Of a stretch of 9,897 bases of DNA, positions 1 to 7,092 are shown one piece after another. The notes under the pieces are model-generated. The model was given only the letters and a program-made list of their open reading frames with translations. It was not told where the DNA came from and did not search any database. The DNA lies in the NCBI GenBank assembly GCA_003153655.1, contig PMAK01000160.1:6874-16770 (forward strand). The letters are read 5' to 3'. The position numbers were made by a program, and so were the translations under genes. The DNA is from Phycisphaerales bacterium. Its GTDB lineage: Bacteria > Planctomycetota > Phycisphaerae > Tepidisphaerales > Tepidisphaeraceae. The stretch's first letter is position 1. The number at the start of each line of letters is the position of its first letter.

Positions 1-915
1 ATACTTCCCGGGATGGGTGTTATCAGCGAGATCATTTCGGTGCACAGCCGAAAGCATATTTTCGGGTATAGTTTTATCGCACTCAGTTCGGTGTCGCTGG
101 CGCTGCTCGGATTCCTGGTTTGGGGACATCACTTGTTCGTGGCCGGGCAATCCAACCTGGCGGATTCGGTTTTCAGCCTGCTGACGTTCAGCGTGGCGAT
201 TCCGTCCGCGGTGAAAGTATTTAACTGGCTGGGAACGTTGTATCGCGGCTCGATCCGGTTCACGCCGGCGATGCTGTACGCGATGGGGTTCATTCTACTG
301 TTTACGGTTGGCGGATTGACGGGATTGTTCCTGGGCGCGCTGGCGGTGGATGTGCCGCTGCATGATACGTATTTTGTGATCGCACATTTCCACTACGTGA
401 TGGTGGGAAGCATGGTGTTCGCTTTTCTCGGCGGGATGTATCACTGGTTCCCGAAGATGTTTGGGAAGATGGTCAATCAGAATTGGGCCCGAGCGGCGGC
501 GATCATGCTGTTCATCGGATTTAACGTGACGTTTTTCCCACAGTTTGTAATGGGAACGCACGGCTCGCCGCGCCGTTGGGCCACTTATCCCGCGGAATTT
601 CGGCCGTATCACGTGACATCGACGATCGGCGCATACCTCATGGCGGTTTCGCTGATTACGGTGGCGCTGAATTGGCTGGCGGCATTGCTATGGGGCAAGC
701 CGGCGCCTGCGAATCCGTGGGGTGGGAATTCCCTGGAATGGCACACGCCATCTCCGCCTCCGCATGATAATTTCCCGACGCCGCCGGTTGTGGATGATCC
801 GTATAACCTCAGCGCGTGGGAATATGATCCGTCGATTGAAGGATGGGTGCCGCGGAAGACTGAAGCAACTGACGGAAGCGCAGCGTCGAATCGCACGCGA
901 CCGGTGACGCATTAG
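1..915 (+). CDS. ctaD: Cytochrome c oxidase subunit I (aa3-type), 3' part, cut by window start
   Basis: This is the catalytic subunit of a heme-copper terminal oxidase, which reduces O2 to water and pumps protons across the cytoplasmic membrane. The reading frame is open from base 1, and the residues before the first ATG (ILPG) match the family's ILPxxGxISEI region, so the N-terminal part lies upstream. Visible landmarks are the WGHH pair of CuB-ligand histidines (127-132), a lysine in PSAVKVF at the K-channel position, and DTYFVIAHFHY with the heme a3 and heme a ligand histidines at 385 and 391. Several membrane helices follow, then a proline-rich tail with the usual NPWGG...LEW..PSPPP signature. 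These features place it in the A-type oxidases. It is the first visible gene of a + strand oxidase operon; ctaE starts 54 bases after its stop. I am very sure of the identification. Confidence 0.97.
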   Translation: MLPGMGVISEIISVHSRKHIFGYSFIALSSVSLALLGFLVWGHHLFVAGQSNLADSVFSLLTFSVAIPSAVKVFNWLGTLYRGSIRFTPAMLYAMGFILLFTVGGLTGLFLGALAVDVPLHDTYFVIAHFHYVMVGSMVFAFLGGMYHWFPKMFGKMVNQNWARAAAIMLFIGFNVTFFPQFVMGTHGSPRRWATYPAEFRPYHVTSTIGAYLMAVSLITVALNWLAALLWGKPAPANPWGGNSLEWHTPSPPPHDNFPTPPVVDDPYNLSAWEYDPSIEGWVPRKTEATDGSAASNRTRPVTH

Positions 916-932
916 GGATGCAGGGATCGAGG

Positions 933-956
933 TACGAAGCCACGGAGGCACGAAGG
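933..956 (+). repeat. Three degenerate tandem octamers in the ctaD-ctaE gap
   Basis: The units TACGAAGC, CACGGAGG and CACGAAGG follow each other without spacing. They share the pattern YACGRAGS and resemble the units of the larger inverted repeat at 6996-7092. Here only one orientation is present, so no hairpin is expected. The element fills much of the 54-base gap before ctaE, and its last unit ends 13 bases before the ctaE start. Similar intergenic octamer arrays are, as far as I recall, common in planctomycete-like genomes; the link is inference. Confidence 0.45.
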
Positions 957-969
957 GAAAGAGAATTTA

Positions 970-1905
970 ATGAGCATGGCACCAACTGAAACTTCGGCGC
1001 ATTCACACGGGCATGGGGCGCATCATGATCCGCATTTGGCGCACCATTTCGATACGCCGGAGCAGCAGTTTACGTCGGCCAAGCTGGGGATGTGGTTATT
1101 TCTGGGTACAGAAATCCTGATGTTCGGCGGATTGTTCTGCGTGTATTCGATCTACCGGCACAATCATCCGTTGGTTTTCAAATTCGCGGCCGAGTCATTT
1201 CTGAGCACCAAGCTGGGCACTCTGAATACGATCATCCTGATCACAAGCAGCTTGACGATGGCCTGGGGCGTGCGCGCGGCGCAGCTTAATCAGAAGAGAT
1301 TGCTGATTATATGCTTGGTGCTGACGCTGATCGGCGCGGCGGGATTTTTAGCCGTCAAGTCGATCGAATACACCAATAAGTGGAATGAGCATGTCTGGGT
1401 TGGGCAGTGGAATAAATATAATGGGGACAGCAACGAGGTGTATCGCGTTCCGCCGCCGGCTCAGCCTACGACGCAATCGACGGCGTTGATCGTACCGATG
1501 GGGGCTATCACCGAAGAGAGCGCTGCGGATGGCAATATCGAAAAGGATATCAGCCAGATCAGGCCGCGGTATGACTATTCGCTGAGCCAGTCGATTCAGG
1601 CGCCGGTGAAGGAAATGACGTCGGTGACGGAAGGTCCGGAGGATGCCGACGCGAAGTTCCGGCAGCTTTCGGATTCGGATCAATGGCGCGTCAACACGTT
1701 TTTCAGCTGCTACTTTCTGATGACCGGATTGCACGGAATTCACGTAATCGTAGGGATGGCGCTGATCACATGGCTTTTGATGCGAGCGATGAAGGGCGAA
1801 TTCAGCTCGGAATATTTTACGCCGGTCGATCTGATCGGGTTGTACTGGCATCTGGTCGATCTGATCTGGATATTTCTGTTTCCGCTGTTGTATTTGATTC
1901 ACTAG
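970..1905 (+). CDS. ctaE: Cytochrome c oxidase subunit III with a large inter-helix insertion
   Basis: This 311-residue protein is the structural subunit III of the aa3-type oxidase in the cytoplasmic membrane. It shows the first-helix signature [17 protein letters not shown] (38-54), including the conserved glutamate E48. Helices follow at about 80-104 and 110-132, ending in the conserved KSIEY. The last two helices lie at about 244-268 ([11 protein letters not shown]) and 285-310 ([13 protein letters not shown]). It is thus the five-helix form, usually about 200 residues long. The excess is a hydrophilic stretch at about 139-238 between helices three and four, plus a histidine-rich N-terminus (8 His in residues 11-26). 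The ATG at 970 has only a weak GAGA-like site about 5 bases upstream. It sits between ctaD and ctaF on the same strand. By family topology the insertion should face the periplasm. Confidence 0.95.
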   Translation: MSMAPTETSAHSHGHGAHHDPHLAHHFDTPEQQFTSAKLGMWLFLGTEILMFGGLFCVYSIYRHNHPLVFKFAAESFLSTKLGTLNTIILITSSLTMAWGVRAAQLNQKRLLIICLVLTLIGAAGFLAVKSIEYTNKWNEHVWVGQWNKYNGDSNEVYRVPPPAQPTTQSTALIVPMGAITEESAADGNIEKDISQIRPRYDYSLSQSIQAPVKEMTSVTEGPEDADAKFRQLSDSDQWRVNTFFSCYFLMTGLHGIHVIVGMALITWLLMRAMKGEFSSEYFTPVDLIGLYWHLVDLIWIFLFPLLYLIH

Positions 1906-1907
1906 AA

Positions 1908-1922
1908 GGAAGACGCGCTTCC
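1908..1922 (+). other. Small intercistronic hairpin between ctaE and ctaF
   Basis: GGAAG and CTTCC flank a five-base loop (ACGCG) just after the ctaE stop. With only five base pairs and no T-run directly after it, it is unlikely to end transcription. It could affect mRNA processing or stability within the operon, but chance is a fair alternative. Confidence 0.25.
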
Positions 1923-1955
1923 CTTTCGGTAGCGGTTAAACTTGGACGCAAGCTT

Positions 1956-2339
1956 ATGAGCCTGACGCATTCGAACGATGTTCCGGCCCCGGTGGCGAAT
2001 GATGTGGGGCCTGATGATCCGCATGGAGTTCACGCGGTTCCTAAACGGGTGCTGCTGGTGGTTTATGGACTCCTCGTGATGTTTACCGCCATCACGGTGG
2101 GGGCATCCATGGTGGATTTGGGACAGGCGAATATCTGGGTGGCGTTGCTGATCGCGGTGATCAAGGGTGGGCTTGTGGCGATGTATTTCATGCATCTGCG
2201 ATGGGACAGCCCGTTTAACGGAATGATTTTGATTGCGGCACTTTTTTTCGTGTCGCTGTTCATCGGACTCGCGCTACTGGATTCGAATTCGTATCAGCCG
2301 CAGTTGAAGCCCACGCCGATGGCGACGCACGCGCCGTGA
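1956..2339 (+). CDS. ctaF: Cytochrome c oxidase subunit IV (bacterial COX4/CtaF family)
   Basis: This 127-residue small membrane subunit is thought to help assemble or stabilise the oxidase. Three membrane helices are visible at about 31-53, 59-79 and 89-108. The second helix carries the family motif AVIKGGLVAMYFMHL (67-81). The N-terminus is hydrophilic and contains HGVH just before helix one. I chose the ATG at 1956, giving the usual family length; the same frame stays open far upstream, but only as an overlap inside ctaE. There is no recognisable Shine-Dalgarno site before it. It lies 50 bases after ctaE and 25 bases before the second subunit III gene, so co-transcription is likely. The family call is confident; the exact start is slightly less so. 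Confidence 0.9.
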   Translation: MSLTHSNDVPAPVANDVGPDDPHGVHAVPKRVLLVVYGLLVMFTAITVGASMVDLGQANIWVALLIAVIKGGLVAMYFMHLRWDSPFNGMILIAALFFVSLFIGLALLDSNSYQPQLKPTPMATHAP

Positions 2340-2364
2340 TTAGCGCGGCTGGCGCACTCGCATA

Positions 2365-2976
2365 ATGAATGAAAGCAAATCGGGATTTCGCGCGCCGCCA
2401 CGCGCATCGTCGATCGGGATGTGGCTGTTTCTGGCTGCGCTGGGAATGCTGTTCATTTCCAGCATGTGGATGTATGTGCTGATGCGGCTGCATTTCTTCG
2501 GGCGGATATCGAACGATCCGATCCATATGCCGACGCTGGCCTGGGGCAGCACGGCGGTTTTGCTGGCGGGGAGCTTTACGATTCACCGGGCGGTCGTCGC
2601 GATCCGCCGGGAACGGGTGGGGGTTTGTCTGAGATATTTATATATCACGTGCGGGATTGTTACGCTGTTTCTGGTGGTGCAGTCGCCTTGCATGGCGGAG
2701 GTTTTGGCGGCGCACCGCGCGATTGCAGATCGGGCGAAGGAAAGTGCCGCTTCATTTTCTCCGGTGTCGATGTATGGGCTGGTGTTTTTTCTGATTCTGG
2801 TGCATGCGCTGCACGTCGTCGGGGGGATCGTTGCGCTCGGGATCGTGACGTTCAATACCCGGCATCTGAAGTACGACCATGAGAACTACATGGGGGTAAG
2901 TTTCGCGGCGCGGTATTGGCATTTTCTGGACGTGGTTTGGGTGGGGATGTTTACGATGTTTCTGGTGATGGGGTAA
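2365..2976 (+). CDS. Second, divergent cytochrome c oxidase subunit III-like protein
   Basis: This 203-residue membrane protein has five predicted helices (about 17-40, 58-80, 89-110, 134-162, 183-202) and clear subunit III features: IGMWLFL near the start, LVHALHVVGG (145-154) and RYWHFLDVVWVGMF (183-196) at the end. It is a paralogue of the ctaE product two genes upstream but has normal length and lacks that protein's insertion and His-rich N-terminus. At the position aligning with E48 of CtaE it has leucine (L26), so the first-helix glutamate typical of subunit III is missing. It is the last visible gene of the oxidase operon and has no Shine-Dalgarno site. It may be an extra oxidase subunit, an alternative subunit III or an assembly factor; the sequence does not decide. 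Confidence 0.88.
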   Translation: MNESKSGFRAPPRASSIGMWLFLAALGMLFISSMWMYVLMRLHFFGRISNDPIHMPTLAWGSTAVLLAGSFTIHRAVVAIRRERVGVCLRYLYITCGIVTLFLVVQSPCMAEVLAAHRAIADRAKESAASFSPVSMYGLVFFLILVHALHVVGGIVALGIVTFNTRHLKYDHENYMGVSFAARYWHFLDVVWVGMFTMFLVMG

Positions 2977-3212
2977 GGGCAAATCGTTTTTTTGTCGTGG
3001 GCGCGGGTGAAAGAATTGGAAGAAGATTTTTATCGGTTGCGGCCCGCGTGACGATTGTGATTGTGGGCTCGAATAGGGGGAAGCGCTTCCGCCGCTTGTC
3101 CCGCTGGCTGGCCAGTCAAGGTTCTGGCAAACCTTTTGCCGGCGCACCAGTGAATGCGGCAGCCGTTTTTACAAATCGAACTTGTTTTGGGGCTCAAATT
3201 TCAGATTCGCAT
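2977..3212. other. Intergenic region between convergent genes, with hairpins
   Basis: I see no gene here. A T-run lies at 2987-2993, ten bases after the last oxidase gene, without a clear stem before it. A perfect 12-base palindrome GGAAGCGCTTCC occupies 3079-3090. A seven-pair hairpin with one G-T pair is formed by 3124-3130 and 3136-3142. Confidence 0.5.
3140..3170 (+). terminator. Possible Rho-independent terminator of the oxidase operon
   Basis: CGGC (3140-3143) can pair with GCCG (3162-3165), and GCA (3144-3146) with TGC (3155-3157), leaving a four-base bulge. Five T bases follow at 3166-3170. The stem is imperfect and its outer bases overlap the alternative hairpin at 3124-3142, so this is only a candidate. 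It lies about 190 bases past the last oxidase stop codon. Confidence 0.3.
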
Positions 3213-4118
3213 CTATGCGCTGACGACTTCGCCTTTGCGGAGCATCCAGTAGGCAAGGATTGATCCGGCGGGGCCTACGCTGGCGTAGTCGATGGGGAGG
3301 GGGCGGGCGAGGCCGGCGAAGGTGCCGGCGGGGCTGCCGATGGCGAGGTTGGCGTCCTGGCCCATGGCTGCGAGGATGTATCCGATCAGGCCGACGATCA
3401 GGGGGCCGGACCAATACCAGATGCTGGGGCGGACCGGGGCGTATTTGTAGGCGACGAATGTTCCGAGGAATGAGGCGATGGCGACGGAGGCGAGCGACTG
3501 GTTCTTGGCTTCGGACTGGCAGAGGAACATCATGAAGACGCCGGTGGCGACGATCTGGGTGATGACGGCGGTGAGGCAGTCGAGGGATGTATTTTCGATC
3601 GGGGCGGCATCAGTTGAATGCATCTGGTTTGCGACGTTCGCGCGTCCAAGGATCCAGAGCAGCGTCCAGAGCAGGGCCAGGAGGACCGCGAAGATAATCA
3701 ATTCGAGAATGAGACTGTTGTAGACGGATTGTTTGCCCGCGGCTTCGAAGATGACCGATTGCATGGTGCCGCAGCGGAAGGAGATGGTGACGAGGGAGAA
3801 GGCGGCGGCGAAGAGGCCGGCCTCGAATCGGACGGCACCGGCGATGATGGTGCCGAGGAGAGTTGCGATGAGGAGGAGAATGGCGATGGTGATGAAAGCC
3901 GCGACGGGTGAGGGTTGGTGAAGGATGCTGCCGTCGTATCCGGGGAGGGACGGGAGGCCGAACCGGCGGGATGCGATCGTGAAGATGGCGCAGTTGAGGA
4001 TGACGGCGATGATGAGGCCGACGCGGGCGCTGGTGCCGGTGGGCTTGGCGAAACCTAGAACCCAGTGGCCGAAAACGTGATCGTCAACGTGTGGGGAGGG
4101 GGAAAGGTCGCTGGACAT
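3213..4118 (-). CDS. Polytopic membrane protein of unknown function
   Basis: I do not recognise this 301-residue protein. It has about seven hydrophobic stretches, roughly at residues 33-50, 72-96, 100-116, 136-158, 183-200, 208-226 and 238-253, with a hydrophilic N-terminus of about 30 residues and a short charged C-terminus. Acidic or polar residues occur in or near helices (E99, E125, E139, Q188), and residues 116-135 contain a polar CGTMQS loop. No known catalytic or transporter motif is visible. Codon use fits a real - strand gene here: the coding strand is rich in C-ending codons, as in the other - strand genes. No Shine-Dalgarno site precedes the ATG at 4118. It is convergent with the oxidase operon and divergent from the small ORF at 4307. 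An oxidase-related role is possible only by proximity. Confidence 0.8.
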   Translation of the reverse strand: MSSDLSPSPHVDDHVFGHWVLGFAKPTGTSARVGLIIAVILNCAIFTIASRRFGLPSLPGYDGSILHQPSPVAAFITIAILLLIATLLGTIIAGAVRFEAGLFAAAFSLVTISFRCGTMQSVIFEAAGKQSVYNSLILELIIFAVLLALLWTLLWILGRANVANQMHSTDAAPIENTSLDCLTAVITQIVATGVFMMFLCQSEAKNQSLASVAIASFLGTFVAYKYAPVRPSIWYWSGPLIVGLIGYILAAMGQDANLAIGSPAGTFAGLARPLPIDYASVGPAGSILAYWMLRKGEVVSA

Positions 4119-4306
4119 ATCGCGCGCAGTCTATAGGGAATGAGGAGAAAAGTCTTGGACGATGGTCGATTTTGTGGAGTCGTCGGAACGCGAGGAATCG
4201 CTGCTGTAGGGCCGACTCACAGACTACAGGCCAGCGGCATCTAGGAAGCGGGACAATTAACATACCGCCTAAGCAGATTTTCATGTTGGGTGGATAGAAT
4301 CGAAGC
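4119..4306. promoter_or_regulatory. Divergent intergenic region, probably with promoters
   Basis: This 188-base gap separates two divergent starts, so it should contain a promoter for each if both are real. On the + strand TAGAAT (4295-4300) resembles a -10 box; used as such, transcription would start at about the ATG at 4307, giving a leaderless message. On the - strand TATAGA (4135-4130) is a weak -10 candidate for the membrane protein gene. No convincing -35 box is seen for either. The region is less G-rich than its surroundings. Confidence 0.35.
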
Positions 4307-4531
4307 ATGAAGCGTTCAATAGGCCATGCGCTATCTGGTTTCGGGATAATAGTCACGGCCGGAATTTCCGTGTCAGCGATATTGTGGGGAAATCTATGGG
4401 GAAAGCTGATCGGCGGCATATGGGTATTGTGCGTCGTCTGTGCAGGCGTGCGAATACCCTTACAAAAGATGGGCATTATCAAACCCGACCGACCCCCATA
4501 CCGTGGCGAACATGACAATCCGAATTTGTAG
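4307..4531 (+). CDS. Small putative membrane protein, unknown function
   Basis: This 74-residue ORF starts with two positive residues near the N-terminus (MKRS) and contains two hydrophobic stretches, about 8-27 and 31-50. A basic and proline-rich C-terminus with DRPPYRGEHD follows. I recognise no family. Its codon use differs from every other gene in the window: ATA, CTA and TTA codons recur and the + strand is not G-rich here (12 G against 20 C in 4441-4500). That fits either recent acquisition or a non-coding stretch that happens to be open. A strong Shine-Dalgarno site is lacking; a leaderless start is possible. It lies 87 bases upstream of priA on the same strand. The inside-positive, two-helix pattern makes it more likely than not to be real. 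Confidence 0.5.
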   Translation: MKRSIGHALSGFGIIVTAGISVSAILWGNLWGKLIGGIWVLCVVCAGVRIPLQKMGIIKPDRPPYRGEHDNPNL

Positions 4532-4618
4532 CGATAGATTCAAAGTATACCACTACCAGAGTTGGAATCTAACATTTGCCTAACGCCAAAGTGGGGAATA
4601 GAGTTTGGCAAAGAGGTC

Positions 4619-6976
4619 ATGATTTTGGTTGAGCCGGCTACATTGTTTCCGCATTTGCAGCGATCGGAGCAACCGGTGGCAACGGGTGGGCCGTTTGCTG
4701 GGGTGGCGCTGGAGCAGAGTGTGGATCGGGTTTTGGATTATGCGATTCCGGCGAAGCTGGTGGGGCAGGTGCATGTGGGGATGCGGGTGCGGGTGCCGCT
4801 GGGAAGGAAGAATCGGCCGGTGCGCGGGTGGGTGGTTTCGATTCATTCGACGACTGAACATTCAAAGATAAAAAATTTGCTGGCGTTGGATGATGAGCGG
4901 ATTTTGGTTTCGCCGGCGGTGATGCAATTGTCGCGGTGGATCGGGTCGTATTATGTCACGCCGCTGGGGACGGTGCTGGAGAGCGTGATTCCGGCGGCGG
5001 TGAAGAAGAAGATCGGGATTGGATATAACAGCATTGTTCGGCTGGCGCAGGAGCCGGAGAAGATTCAGGAGTTTTTAGAAAAGACGAAGGCGCGTAAGCG
5101 GCGGGCGGTTTTGGCGCGGCTGTTGCAGGTGGAGAAGGACAAGGGGATTGATCTGGTGAGATTGGCCGGGGAAGCGGGGGTGAAGCCGGCTACGGTTCGC
5201 AAGTTGGTTGGGCTGGGATTGGTGACGATTCGGGCGGAGGTGGATTTGCCGCGGCTGACGCAGAATCAGCCTACGGGGCGGGCAGATGAGAAGCAACTTG
5301 AGTTGAATGAGGATCAGCAGAAGGTGTTTGATGAATTGCGGCCGCGCGTGGTGGATGGGGGATTCAGCGTCAATCTTTTGCAGGGGGTGACGGGGAGCGG
5401 GAAGACGGAGATTTATCTGAGGTGCATCGCGGAGGCGGTTGCGCGTGGGAAGCGCGGGTTGGTTTTGGTGCCGGAGATTGCGCTGACGCCGCAGACGGTG
5501 CTGCGGTTTATGGCGCGGTTCAAGCGCGTGGCGGTATTGCACAGCGGATTGACAGCGACGCAGCGGCATCAGTATTGGCAGCAGATCATGCAGGGGGATG
5601 CGGATGTGGTGGTGGGGGCGCGGTCGGCGGTGTTTGCGCCGCTGCCGGGTCTTGGGGTGATTGTTGTCGATGAGGAGCATGATTCGAGTTACAAGCAGGA
5701 CCAGGCGCCGCGGTATCACGCGCGGGATGTGGCGATCAAGCGGGCGCAGATTGAGGGGGTGCCGATTGTGCTTGGGAGTGCTACGCCGTCGTTGGAGATG
5801 TATCGGCTTTGCCGGAACGAAAAGCGTGGGGCGGAATCGCGGTATCACTATCTGACGCTGCCGCGGCGGGTGCGCGGGTTGGCGATGGCTTCGACGGAAC
5901 TGGTGGATATGCACCAGGAGCGCGAATTGCGTCGCGGCGTGCACCTCATCTCGCAGCGTTTGGAACATCTGCTGAAGACAACATTGTCCGCGGGACGGCA
6001 GGCGATTTTGCTGCTGAATCGGCGGGGATATTCGAATTTCGTTTTTTGCGCTTCGTGCCAGGAGCCGATCAAGTGCAAATATTGTGATACGACAATGACG
6101 TATCATCGATCTGTTGAGGCACATGCGTTGGGGGCATCCAACGCGGCGTCGGTGCATACGGGGCAGATGTTGTGTCATTATTGTTTGAACACGATGGCGC
6201 TGCCGGAGAAATGCCCGGCTTGCGGGAAGAAATTGAGTTTGTTTGGTTTGGGGACGCAACGGGTGGAAGAGGAATTGGCGCGGAAGATTCCGGATTTGAA
6301 ATTTGCGCGTGTGGACAGCGATTCGATGCGGACGTTTCGGGATTACGAATCGGTTCTGTCGCGGTTTGCGCGCGGGGAATTGCAGGTGATTCTGGGGACG
6401 CAGATGATCGCCAAGGGTTTGGATTATCCGAATGTGACGCTGGTGGGGGTAATCAGCGGGGATACGGCTTTGTCATTGCCGGATTTTCGGGCGAGTGAGC
6501 GGACGTTTCAATTGATTACGCAGGTGGCGGGGCGCGCGGGACGGGGGGATGCGGCGGGGCGGGTGGTGGTGCAGACGTTCTTGCCGGATGATCCGACGAT
6601 CCGGATGGCGCTGAAGCAGGATTATCCGGCGTTCGTGGCGGCGGAACTGGCGAATCGGCGCGAGGTGGGTTTGCCGCCGTTTGCGCGGATGGTGCGGATC
6701 ATTATGCGGCATCAGGAAAAAGAAGAGCTTCATAAAATTTCGCAGGATTTGGCGGAGAAATTGAAGGTTGCGGGGGCGGGAGAGAATGGGGTGAAGATGC
6801 GCGGGCCGATGCCTTGTGCGATCGGACGGATCGCGGGGTTTGAGCGGAGCCAGATTCTGCTCAGTTGTGAGCGGGTTGAGCCTTTGCAGAAGGTTTTGCA
6901 TGGGTTGCGGGAGGCGGGGGGATTGTCGAAGGCTGAGGCGGTGGCTGTGGATGTTGACCCGGTTAGCGTGCTGTAA
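4619..6976 (+). CDS. priA: Primosomal protein N' (replication-restart DNA helicase PriA)
   Basis: PriA recognises stalled or abandoned replication forks, unwinds DNA 3' to 5' and loads the replicative helicase. This 785-residue protein shows the full family plan. The N-terminal DNA-binding domain (about 28-130) contains LDYAIP and VGMRVRVPLG. A winged-helix-like part follows at about 160-215. Walker A is GVTGSGKT (256-263, K262) and Walker B is DEEH (351-354), with SATPSLE after it. Four zinc-binding cysteine pairs are C477/C480, C486/C489, C519/C522 and C532/C535. The C-terminal helicase motifs include LGTQMIAKGLD and QVAGRAGRG (635-643). The zinc region has a loop of 29 residues between pairs two and three, longer than the 14 I recall for E. 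coli. I prefer the ATG at 4619, but AGAGG (4612-4616) is better spaced for TTG at 4625. A TTG at 4562 would add 19 residues. Confidence 0.96.
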   Translation: MILVEPATLFPHLQRSEQPVATGGPFAGVALEQSVDRVLDYAIPAKLVGQVHVGMRVRVPLGRKNRPVRGWVVSIHSTTEHSKIKNLLALDDERILVSPAVMQLSRWIGSYYVTPLGTVLESVIPAAVKKKIGIGYNSIVRLAQEPEKIQEFLEKTKARKRRAVLARLLQVEKDKGIDLVRLAGEAGVKPATVRKLVGLGLVTIRAEVDLPRLTQNQPTGRADEKQLELNEDQQKVFDELRPRVVDGGFSVNLLQGVTGSGKTEIYLRCIAEAVARGKRGLVLVPEIALTPQTVLRFMARFKRVAVLHSGLTATQRHQYWQQIMQGDADVVVGARSAVFAPLPGLGVIVVDEEHDSSYKQDQAPRYHARDVAIKRAQIEGVPIVLGSATPSLEMYRLCRNEKRGAESRYHYLTLPRRVRGLAMASTELVDMHQERELRRGVHLISQRLEHLLKTTLSAGRQAILLLNRRGYSNFVFCASCQEPIKCKYCDTTMTYHRSVEAHALGASNAASVHTGQMLCHYCLNTMALPEKCPACGKKLSLFGLGTQRVEEELARKIPDLKFARVDSDSMRTFRDYESVLSRFARGELQVILGTQMIAKGLDYPNVTLVGVISGDTALSLPDFRASERTFQLITQVAGRAGRGDAAGRVVVQTFLPDDPTIRMALKQDYPAFVAAELANRREVGLPPFARMVRIIMRHQEKEELHKISQDLAEKLKVAGAGENGVKMRGPMPCAIGRIAGFERSQILLSCERVEPLQKVLHGLREAGGLSKAEAVAVDVDPVSVL

Positions 6977-6995
6977 ATTCGAAATACTAAATGCG

Positions 6996-7092
6996 ACCGC
7001 AGAGACGCAGAGGACTCGCAGAGACGCGGAGGCGGGCTCGAAATTTGAACAATGCCTCCGCGATCTCTGCGTGGTCTCTGTGTCTCTGCGGT
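6996..7092. repeat. Long imperfect inverted repeat built of ACGCAGAG-like octamers
   Basis: The arms 6996-7033 and 7054-7092 are complementary at about 34 of 38 positions plus one bulged base, around a 20-base loop. Each arm is itself made of degenerate octamer units related to ACGCAGAG. The element fills the gap between the convergent priA and lat genes and would fold into a stable stem in RNA from either strand. I recall similar CGCAGAGACGCAGAG palindromes between genes in many environmental bacterial genomes, but their origin is unclear to me. An ORF that runs through it is an artefact of the repeat. Confidence 0.85.

Noticed and set aside
1683..1955. Upstream open extension of the ctaF frame inside ctaE
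   Set aside because: It overlaps the conserved end of ctaE in another frame, shows no family similarity, and would give a COX4 protein far longer than usual.
3079..3090. GGAAGCGCTTCC as an operator
   Set aside because: A perfect 12-base palindrome, but it lies between convergent genes, away from any start; no regulator is in view, so I note it only as structure.
4091..4297. 68-residue + strand ORF
   Set aside because: It starts inside the divergent gene, shows no recognisable features and occupies the region expected to hold promoters.
4084..4518. 144-residue - strand ORF over the island
   Set aside because: It overlaps the start of the 301-residue membrane gene and the whole small + strand ORF, and its translation has no coherent hydrophobic or domain pattern.
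5075..6259. 394-residue ORF antisense to priA
   Set aside because: It is rich in Arg, His, Pro and Gln, as expected of the complement of a G-rich gene, while priA itself has all family motifs.
7000..7092. CRISPR-like repeats
   Set aside because: Units are only about 8 bases, degenerate and arranged as a palindrome with no spacers.
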